From Tribonema minus (lineage: Eukaryota > Sar > Xanthophyceae > Tribonematales > Tribonemataceae), in NCBI GenBank assembly GCA_017506865.1, contig JAFCMP010000516.1, positions 434,001 to 498,000 on the forward strand: a stretch of 64,000 nt of DNA, read 5' to 3'. Positions 57,101 to 64,000 of the stretch are shown here, one piece after another; within the stretch, counting starts at the first letter, position 1, and the number at the start of each line of letters is the position of its first letter. Both the position numbers and the translations under genes were made by a program. Below the pieces are notes generated by a model. That model was not told where the DNA came from and did no database searches. It saw only the letters and a list, made by a program, of their open reading frames with translations.

Positions 57101-60100
57101 GTCGACCCAGTCATAGTCACGATCTCGTCGTAGACAGGAATGCCCTGCAGCGGCGCAGCGCGCTTGCTGCGTGCGCACGAGGTTGGCGTTGGCGGTGCGC
57201 CTCTGAGGATGCATTTTAAACGAGGCGCGCATTCGCCGTGCTGTGGCGCCTGCCCCTATGACGCCCAGCAGGCGCTGCGTGTACGCAACAACGCGCCGCG
57301 CGCCTTGCGCTGCGCACACCGACTTAGGGTTAGGGTACAGCAGGCGTTGAACGCGCTAAAACTGTCGCAGCAGCGCTCGGCGCAAAGCCTGAGCTTCAAA
57401 AAGGGTTAAGGTTAAAAAAGAGTAGGGTACAGGTCAGAGTCAGGCTTAGGGTTAGAATACAAGGCACTTTAAAATATGTGGCTCAACGCCCGCCTGCCAC
57501 GCAGGATGACCGGCGTGGCATCAGCGCAGCTGTGCTCTGCACACTTACATTTATGTACTGTTGGCGTTGAACACACATGAGCACCAGATCTTGATGGCGC
57601 AGCGCGCGTCGCATCGCCATCCCTAACCTTAACCCCAACCCTCGTGTGCAGCCTGCGCTTTGGACATAACACCAGGCACATCCGCACTATGAGTCTTGAT
57701 GCCCGCCTGCCATGCGCGGCATGAGCGGCAGCGCGGCGGCGGGCGCGGACGCCGTAATATGCACAACAGCGCTTTGCACAAGTACCTTGATGTACGACCA
57801 GCGTTGCACACCTATACAGCAGACTCTGATGCGTTGGACGCATCGCACGGCTAGCCTCAACCCTGATCTCAACCCTCGGTGTGCATAATACCAGCACATC
57901 GCATAAATAAGTGTCAATGTCCGCCTGCCGCGCCCGCTGCGCAGAATGGACCGGCGCGGCATCAGCGGCAGCGCGGCGGCAGGCGCGGACGCTGTCATTT
58001 CGTCGCGCACCGACGCCGACATGGGCGAGGTGGATGGCCTCACCTGGCTCACCTACACATCATCGACCAAGCAGGTGAGCGCTGCTGCTGCTGCAGCCGC
58101 TGCTGTTGCTGCTGCTGCTGCTGCAGCTGGTGCCGCTGGCGCTGCTGCTGCTGCTGTTGCTAGACGGCGGCACCGCTGCTGCTGCCGCTGGTGCTGCTGC
58201 CGCCGCCGCCGCTGCTGCTGCTGCTGCTGCTGCTGCTATTAATGGCCTGCTTGACGTGTACACGTCGTCGATCGAGCAGGTGAGCGCTGTGCAGGGCAGA
58301 GCGCTGCTGCCGGCGCTGCTCTTGCTGCTGCTGATGTGCGCGGCCCTTGTCATTACCGTCGCGCACGCCATCGATTGCAACTGGTGACAGGGCCCGCGGG
58401 CGCTGCGGATGTCGCACGTGCGCCGCCTGCCCATCCGCATTTACCGCTTACTTCAGCTTTCACTCTGCGCTCCACTAATCAACAGCTGTTTCCCCTCTGC
58501 TCATCCCTCCCTTGCTGACGCACGTGTACTTCGTAACGATCGGCACTCTTGCAGGGCACGCGAGCGCTGTGGACGTCGCACGTGCGCTGCCTGCCCATCC
58601 GTCTCTACCGCTTAATCCGGCTTTCGCTCTGCGCTTTACTGAGTAGCAGCTGTTCCCCCTCTGCTCGCCCTTCCCACCCTCCCCTTGCTAACGCACGTGC
58701 AATTCACGACCGTCACTGCAGGGCGCGCGAGCGCTGCGGACATCGCACGTACGCCGCCTGCCCATCCAAATTACTCTACATTTCACTTTGCTCTCCAGTG
58801 CGTAACAGCTGTTCCCCCCCTGCGCACCCTTCCCTTGCTAACGCATGTGCAATTCGCCACGATCGGCTCTTGCGACTGGCGGCAGGACCCGCGGGCGCTG
58901 CGGATGTCGCACGTGCGCCGCATCTGCCGCTTGCTTCAGCCTTCACTCTGCGCTCCACTAATTGACAACCGTTCCCCCTCTCCGCACCCTCCCCTTCTAA
59001 CGCACGTGCAATTCACGACCACCACTGCCGCAGGGCGCGCGCGCGCTGTGGACGTCGCACGTGCGCCGCCTGCCCATCCGCCTCTACCGCTCGTCCGCGC
59101 TGCCGCCGCCGCTGGCGCCGCCGCCGCGCACCGACGGCGGCGTCGCCTACCGCTACGACGGCCTCTACTTTGTCGCCGCCGCGTATGACGAGTGGGGTAC
59201 GCGCCTCACGAGCGAGCCGCGCTGCGCGCCACCAAACCCTAACCCTAGATCACGGAAAGGGGGCGGCGGCAGCAGCAGCGCAGCCATCGGCGGCAGCGGC
59301 GGCGATGGCGGTGACACGGGCGGTGATAGGGAACATGGTGGCGGCAGCGCGTGCGGCAGCGCCGTTGATCAGCGCTGTGGAGAACCGGCGGAAGCAGCGG
59401 ACGGTGGCAGAGGCGGCAGCGATGATGGCGCCGATACGTACCGTAGGGCTCAAGCAGGAGGCAGCAGCCGCTGCGGCAGCGCACTGGGCACACCCGACCG
59501 TGAGGCGTATCGCAGCGGCGTTGGTGTCCATGGCACTTACAACGGCGGCAGCTGCGACGGCGGCAGCGCAAGCATGGATGGTCACCAAGGAAAGGATGCA
59601 GGCAGAATGTTCAGCACAGCAGCCGGCGACAGCAAGGGTGAGCAAGCGGCGGCAGCAGCAGCAGCAGACCGTAACGATGCCACCAGCACCCGCCGCAGCA
59701 GCAGCGGCAGCGTTGATGGTCGCCAGGGCGGCAGCGCACGGGGCGGCCACTCACACGACGGTGACGGCGGCGGCGGGGGTGGCGGCAGCTGCAGCGACGG
59801 CGGCAGCGGCATCAACGATGGCAGTGATGGCGGCGGCGCTGCCGACGCTGCTGACAATATGCCGATCTGCGTCACCACGTTCCGCCTCGTGCGCGACCAG
59901 CGCCTGAACGGCGTCAGCGACGCGCAGCTGTGGCGGCACGTTGAGGGCGCCGCGGCGGCGGCGGCGGCGGCAGGGGCGCAGCGGCAGCGCTCCGCAGCAG
60001 CGCTCAGCAGCGCGGCATCGGCAGCGCAGCGGCGCGAGCTGCGCGGGGGTGCTGCGCACCCTTCAGAGCGCGCGCCGCCGCCGCCGCCAGCAGCGGATGC

Positions 60101-60758
60101 CGACTGGAGCACGACGCTGTCCTGGGCGGTGGCGGCGGGCGTCTTCTCGGCGCACCGCGCGGCGCCGCCGCTCGCCGCCACCGCGTTCGACGCCATCGTG
60201 GCCCTCGCCGCCATACAGACTCTGGCGGGGGTCAAGGACGCCGTGTGCAGCCACGCCTCCGGCGGCGGCAGCAGCAGCAGCGCTGCGCCGCCGCCGCCGC
60301 TGCACTACTCGGCGGCGCTGCGGCGCGCGCTGCGCGTGACGCCGCGCGGCCGCGCCGCCGCGCGCGCGCGCGCCGCCGCCGACGCGCCGCCCCCCGAGAC
60401 GTGGGCGCAGTGCGCGGACTGCGCCAAGTGGCGGCGCATCAAGCCGGCGAGCAGGGCGGACTGGGCGCGCGCGAGCGCGGCGCTGCGCGGCGCCGCGCGC
60501 TGGACGTGCGCGCGCAACGTCCTCGACCCGCTGCGCAGCGCGTGCGCCGCGCCCGAGGAGGCGTGGGACGCGGACAAGCCGTGGTTCATGGCGGACGCGC
60601 CGTGGGACGGCGGCAGCGGCGGCGGCGCCGCGACTGCCGCCGAGCCTGCGCCGCTGCTGCCCAGCTCTGGCAGCAGCGACGGCGCAGCCGCCGACGCAGC
60701 AGCCTCTGCCTGTGACGCCAGCGCCAATGAGGTTGATGGCGGCAGAAATGTTGCGGCA

Positions 60759-60789
<31 letters not shown>

Positions 60790-62876
60790 AGCCCGACGTC
60801 TGGGCGCAGTGCACGGCGTGCGCCAAGTGGCGGCACATGAAGCCCGTCACCGCCGCGGAGCGCGCGCGGATCCTCGCGCACCTCGAGGGCGACCTCAAGT
60901 GGCGCTGCGCCGATAACTATTTCGACCCGACGCACAGAACGTGCGACGCGCCAGAGGAAGTCTGGGACGCTGATGAGCCGTGGGTGGATGCGTGCGCGGA
61001 TGCTGCCGCCGCCGCTGCCGCTGTGCTGGCGGCGCATGCGGGGCTGCGCGCCGCGCACTCGTCAGCAGCTGCTTCCGCTGCCGCTGCTGCTGCCGGCACG
61101 CGCGGAGGCGGAGCGTCTGCCGCTGCTGCGCACGCCGCGATGCCATCGCTCAGCGGGTCGACAGCGGACACCTTGCCCGGCTACCATGGCCCTCATGGCA
61201 TAGGGCAACAGCTGCCACCACGCCATGCTGCAGCAGCCCCGGCGGCACTCGATCGCGACAAAACCGGCGCCTTCACCACAGGTGGCGGCGGCAGCGCAGC
61301 GGCAGCGGAGCAGCAGGGCCGCGACGCGCCGCGGCGGCGGCCGTCCGCGCGGCACCCGTTCGCGCGCACGCTGCGGCCGTGCGCGCGCTGCCGCGCCGCC
61401 AAGCAGGGCGCGTACTTCTGCCGCGTCGGCAAGCGCCACGAGGCGCACGAGGAGGACGCGGCGCGCGCATGGGCGCCGCCGCAGGGCTTCGCGGCCTGGC
61501 TCGCCGAGCACTGCGCTGCGGGGGGCGGCGCTGCTCAGGCGGACACGTCAGCAGCGGCGGCGGTGCCAAAGGCGGCGGCGGCGGCGTTAAAGGCGGCAGC
61601 GGCAGCGCCAAAGGCAGCGGCGGCGGCGGCGGCCCCAAAGGCGACGGCGGCGGCCCCAAAGGCGACGGCGGCGGCGCCAAAGGCGGCGGCGGCGGCAAAG
61701 TCCAAGGTGGTCCTGGTGTCAGGGGTAGAGACGCCGCGCGACGCTGCCGGCGCGGCGTCGGCGGCGCGCGGTGCCTCGAGGCTGCGGCCCGCTGCCGGCG
61801 AGGCAGAGCTCAACAGCGCTGGCGGCATAAGCAGTGCAGCGGCACGTGATGATCAGCGCTGTCGCAGCAGCGCTCAGCATAGCGCACGTGACAGCGTGCG
61901 CGCGGTGGCGCGCGCAGGGCTGCCTTCGCAGGGCCGTTGCGCTGAGGCGGCAGCGGCGGCGGCGGTGGCGGTGGCGGCGGCGGCGGCAGCGGCTGCGTGG
62001 GCCGATGGCTCTATACGCCAGAGCGCTGCACTGGCAGCAGCAGCACTAGCGGCGCTCCATGCTGAGCTGCCAAGCCCACGCGCGCCGCAGTCAGTTTGCG
62101 GGGGATGGACTGCAGGGCCAAAGGACCAACCAACGGCACCGGCAGTGAGTGGCAGCGCCGCGCTGCCTGTGACAGCGCGTGCTCGGCCTACCAACTGCAA
62201 ACTTCAATATGAAGCTCATGCTGCGCCGGGCGGCCGCCGTGAGCACGCCAACCCGCTTGTCCCGTCGCCGGCTACCGTTGCGGGCTGGCGCAGCGGCAGC
62301 GGTCTTGCCGCACACGACTACATGTCAACACGTAACGAACATGACGCGACGCCGCCGCAGCTGCCGCCGTCGCCGCAGCGGCGCCGCTTGCGGGCGCTGC
62401 CAGCGAACGATGCGTCCACGCTGGGCGCTTTTGTAACTGCCAACTCGCATCAGCGGGGTCCCGTGGCGAACGCTGACGGCAGCTCCGCGAATGAAGCCGA
62501 AACGCTGTGCGGCAAGCGCACGCGGCAACAACGCCGCCACGAAGAGCCTGCAGCCCTGAGCATGCGCCGCGCGGATGAGTTGCCCGATGTGCGCGACAGC
62601 GAAGCGCCGCTGGCATTGCTTGCGCGCGCGACACGGGCGCAGAGCAGCACGTTGAGCGCTGCCGCCGCCGACGCCGATGACGATGCGCGCTGCTCCAAGC
62701 GCAGCCACCTGACTGCTGAGCATCATCGCCACCCCGACGGCGCGCGCCACACCGAGCGCAGCTCCGTGAACGATGAGCATCACCATCGTCACCCGCAGCG
62801 CGCGCCGCACAGCATGCCCGCAGCGGCGGCGCCGCGCCGCAAGTACACCACGCGTGCGCTCACGGGCGGTGTGTGA
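47890..62876 (+). CDS. Triple AlkB-like dioxygenase - SRA-YDG - double CW zinc-finger chromatin protein
   Basis: Exons 47890-48343, 48611-48733, 49206-49375, 50206-50752, 51191-51313, 52387-52556, 53288-53990, 54291-54413, 55429-55598, 55936-56528, 57945-58074 and 59034-62876 join in phase to 2382 residues. Units I-III each have GGRILFWP, a VYRDG(x)D strand, a GDAYDFDGASQ turn and a VGYE(H/N) strand. That is the AlkB 2-oxoglutarate/Fe(II) fold, which oxidatively removes alkyl groups from DNA or RNA. Unit III has WHADN (His799, Asp801), YEHALPK and RMCIILR, a complete site. Unit I has WRSD, YEN and no distal Arg; unit II has WRSD, YEH and no distal Arg. The SRA starts with VELMMYRRTELVRQGWHR, crosses two introns, and shows YRYDGLYFV and VTTFRLVRD. 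CW fingers lie at about 1558-1622 and 1690-1752. Likely a nuclear modified-base reader and eraser. The shared exon linking unit III to SRA is the key evidence for one gene. Confidence 0.88.
49893..49967. repeat. Head-to-head telomere-repeat insertion with 10-bp direct repeats
   Basis: (TTAGGG)n followed by (CCCTAA)n occupies 49903-49957 and is flanked on both sides by AGCACCTGCT (49893-49902 and 49958-49967). It lies in the intron before exon 4 of the AlkB-SRA-CW gene. Confidence 0.9.
50390..53370 (+). other. AlkB-like unit II (degenerate)
   Basis: HxD reads RSD (51295-51297). The second His is kept (53300-53302), and the distal Arg position is Ser (SMSIMLR). Its first exon is the most diverged of the three units (CVALRRFWNGAAFGSW). 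Confidence 0.8.
54925..55350 (+). repeat. Three decayed acceptor-side copies of AlkB unit III exon 3
   Basis: The exon start (real 55429; GGTGTGCCTCGTGGTGGAGT) recurs at about 55275 with roughly 60 bases of good match, at about 55107, and more weakly at about 54938, each followed by an AACTTCAACTCA(A/C)CAACTTCA-type stretch and a CTACCTA tract. Confidence 0.8.
55728..55790 (+). repeat. Acceptor-side copy of AlkB unit III exon 4
   Basis: CAG|ATGGGCTACGAGC, then CTGCCGAAGTGGCCGCGCGC, repeats the real exon start at 55933-55985. The Fe-binding His codon is Leu in this copy, so it could not serve as a working alternative exon. Confidence 0.85.
56529..56960 (+). repeat. Six donor-side copies after the AlkB/SRA linking exon
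   Basis: GGGCTGGCACAGGTAC of the exon end and donor (real 56518-56533) recurs near 56620, 56651, 56780, 56809, 56840 and 56931. Longer units also share GGGGTTTG and CCCCGG(C/T)AGTAGCAA stretches. Confidence 0.88.
56995..57450. repeat. Scattered telomere-like repeats
   Basis: TTAGGG runs occur at about 56995-57013 (three units), 57325-57338 and 57438-57449, with degenerate AGGGTTAAGGTTA at 57403, inside an intron of the AlkB-SRA-CW gene. Confidence 0.8.
57480..57760 (+). repeat. Two acceptor-side copies of the SRA exon 57945-58074
   Basis: GCCCGCCTGCC, CGGCATGAGCGGCAGCGCGG and GGGCGCGGACGCCGT at 57698-57756 copy the region around the real acceptor (57920-57995). A shorter copy lies at 57487-57525. 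Both are in the upstream intron. Confidence 0.85.
58228..58292 (+). repeat. Donor-side copy of the SRA exon
   Basis: GTACACGTCGTCGATCGAGC followed by AG|GTGAGCGCTG copies the exon end at 58048-58084 after a CTG-rich spacer. It could act as an alternative donor only if an acceptor is used upstream. Confidence 0.8.
58388..59033 (+). repeat. Tandem array of four pseudo-exon copies before the last exon
   Basis: Acceptors at 58390, 58554, 58721 and 58885 precede copies of the real exon start (AG at 59033), with a period of about 148-167 bases. Each has GCGCTG(C/T)GGA, TCGCACGT and CGCC(T/G)-type codons. In frame they encode variants of RALWTSHVRRLPIRLYR. Confidence 0.92.
60398..60990 (+). other. 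Two CW-type zinc fingers
   Basis: Each has WAQCxxCAKWRxxKP, a WxCxxN(V/Y)xDP core and CxAPEE(A/V)W, with all four zinc-ligand Cys. CW fingers bind the histone H3 tail, usually methylated Lys4. A third candidate zinc site, CARCRAAKQGAYFC followed by RHEAH, lies at about 61378-61446. Confidence 0.9.
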
Positions 62877-64000
62877 ACTGGCAGCGCATCGGCGAGGATC
62901 GTGCGCAGCGGTAAGGGGAAGGCGGCTTGCGCGCGGTGTGCCCGGCTCAACAGCATATAGAGTGGCCTGGCGAGCCATGACACGAGGGGCAGCGGCGGTG
63001 CGAGTGTCGCAACCGCATAGAGTGGCTGAGCGAAGCCACGACACGGGGGAACGGGGGCTCGTTTGAAACGCGCGAATCCGACCAGTGCGGTTGTAGAGAG
63101 TGGCGTCGGAGGTTGTATTTGTGCGCCGTCGGCGCGTGCGCGTGCACAAGTTGAAGTTAAGTCGTTTTGCGCACAAGAGTAGTTGATTTCTTCAGATGGT
63201 GTTCATACATTCGCTGCCGGCGGTCGAGCGCGCCAGAATGGCGCGCATCAGGTTGAAGTTTGATGGCGGTTCGCGGGGTGTCAATTGAAGAGGTAAGGTA
63301 GCCATGCCTGGGAGGATGCATTTGTATCAAGTGGTTTGGAGCCGTATGCCTCGCAATTCATGTTATGTTTTCGATTGACTGTTGCTGATTGGCGTTGTGA
63401 CGAACACTGCTGCTTGTAGTGGTGGGTAAAACCGGAAGGTCTTTGTGTACAAGTGTCCATGCAGAGACGTCACAAATACTACGAATGTTGACAGACCCAT
63501 ACACCTGTGAAGTGTTGCTGTTGTTGTCTTATTTGACACACCCTATAGCATGTCCTCATTGCTCAGGCTGTTGCCTTTGCGTATATATGCCTGACAGTCA
63601 CACATAGCAGCGCAGTGCACCTTCATTGCGCAGACAGGCAGCAAGGCGGCGCATGTTGCACATTATGCCATGTTTTGCCCGCCGAGGAACTCAAAGTGGC
63701 AGGGTTTAGCCCCCAGTCCTGAAGACTCCATCACTGACAAGCCTAATTACATTGGGAATGCGCAGACACGGCCGCCGTACACTCACCCGAGTCATCTGCA
63801 GTGCCCTTGAGCACCAGCAGCCCGAGCAGCTGAGATTCTGCTCTAGGCAATGGCAATAGCATAAGACAGTACGTCACGAGTCATCAAGACGCATGTGTGT
63901 GTGACGCAATATGCTGGTGAGAACATTGACACAATGCCAGGAGTATGCCTGGCATATGCATATGCCAAAAAAAAAGTCGTTTTGCGTAGGCGAAAAAAAG
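62877..64000. other. Downstream region, no firm gene
   Basis: Holds the 3' UTR of the AlkB-SRA-CW gene. A direct repeat of the form AGAGTGGC(C)TG(A/G)CGA(A)GCCA(C/T)GACACG occurs at about 62958 and 63017. The window ends in A-rich sequence. Apart from the weak exon candidate at 63787-63835, I see no gene. Confidence 0.5.
63787..63835 (-). CDS. Weak candidate exon of a minus-strand gene
   Basis: Between an AG (on the minus strand CAGAATCTCAG) and a GTGAGT donor at 63786 lies an open stretch encoding QLLGLLVLKGTADDSG. It looks exon-like, but its continuation in either direction was not found, and the length is too short to name a family. It may be the 3' part of a gene that starts beyond the window. 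Confidence 0.2.

Larger units (their letters stand above)
56455..59910 (+). other. SRA-YDG domain with large insert
   Basis: Segments: VELMMYRRTELVRQGWHR (end of exon 10), RRGISGSAAAGADAVISS and LTWLTYTSSTKQ (exon 11), ARALWTSHVRRLPIRLYR, YRYDGLYFVAAAYDEWG, and after about 215 low-complexity residues VTTFRLVRDQRL (exon 12). These match, in order, the G-H, GAxxVVxSG, YTGxGG, LPVRVxR, YDGLYxV and FxLxR elements of SRA domains, which flip out 5-methylcytosine. Confidence 0.85.

Noticed and set aside
58388..59033. Regular repeats with unique-looking spacers, superficially CRISPR-like
   Set aside because: Repeats are about 150 bases of pseudo-exon plus intron in a eukaryotic gene, not short palindromic repeats; no cas genes.
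59582..61058. Long minus-strand frames opposite the last AlkB-SRA-CW exon
   Set aside because: GC-rich antisense shadows; the CW fingers fix the true frame on the plus strand.

Overview
The window is nuclear DNA from a GC-rich, intron-rich eukaryote, most likely a photosynthetic stramenopile (ochrophyte) alga. Three things point there. A cyclophilin precursor has a signal peptide ending in AVA|F, the Phe typical of bipartite targeting to secondary plastids, followed by a twin-Arg thylakoid-lumen signal. There is a secreted EGF/tenascin-like protein of a kind common in stramenopiles. TTAGGG-type telomere repeats are scattered through introns and intergenic DNA. TAA, TAG and TGA all end genes, so the code is standard. 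I built exon models by hand from splice sites, reading phase and family motifs; every multi-exon model below closes in frame except the hypothetical gene at 11817-14460.

Layout: (1) 1-4957 minus, NDOR1/TAH18-type diflavin reductase, C-terminus outside the window; (2) 5153-7666 plus, NDUFAF6-like complex I assembly factor; (3) 8014-11417 plus, plastid-lumen cyclophilin; (4) 11817-14460 plus, unrecognised multi-exon gene; (5) 15403-15984 minus, single-exon coiled-coil protein with a C-terminal membrane anchor; (6) 16505-27623 plus, a giant Ala-rich protein with a J-like domain at the N-terminus and, in the model, an SBF/BASS-like transporter domain at the C-terminus; (7) 28803-39012 minus, LPCAT-type acyltransferase with four EF-hands; (8) 39638-41536 plus, mitochondrial ribosomal protein L46; (9) 42864-47645 minus, secreted EGF/tenascin-like protein; (10) 47890-62876 plus, a 2382-residue chromatin protein. 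Four gene pairs are head-to-head (1/2, 5/6, 7/8, 9/10) and may share promoters.

The most notable gene is the last one. It joins three tandem AlkB-like 2-oxoglutarate/Fe(II) dioxygenase units to an SRA-YDG methylcytosine-binding domain and two CW zinc fingers. Only the third AlkB unit keeps the full HxD...H...RxxxxxR centre; the first two look like pseudoenzymes. It is a strong candidate for an undescribed DNA demethylase or modified-base dioxygenase.

The second notable feature is structural. Introns across at least five genes contain tandem, progressively decayed copies of their own exon boundaries: acceptor-side copies lie in the upstream intron and donor-side copies in the downstream intron. 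This suggests that introns here grow by tandem duplication across splice junctions.

Mitochondrial functions (NDUFAF6, MRPL46), plastid function (cyclophilin), lipid remodelling (LPCAT) and chromatin are mixed, so this is ordinary nuclear gene neighbourhood without operon logic.
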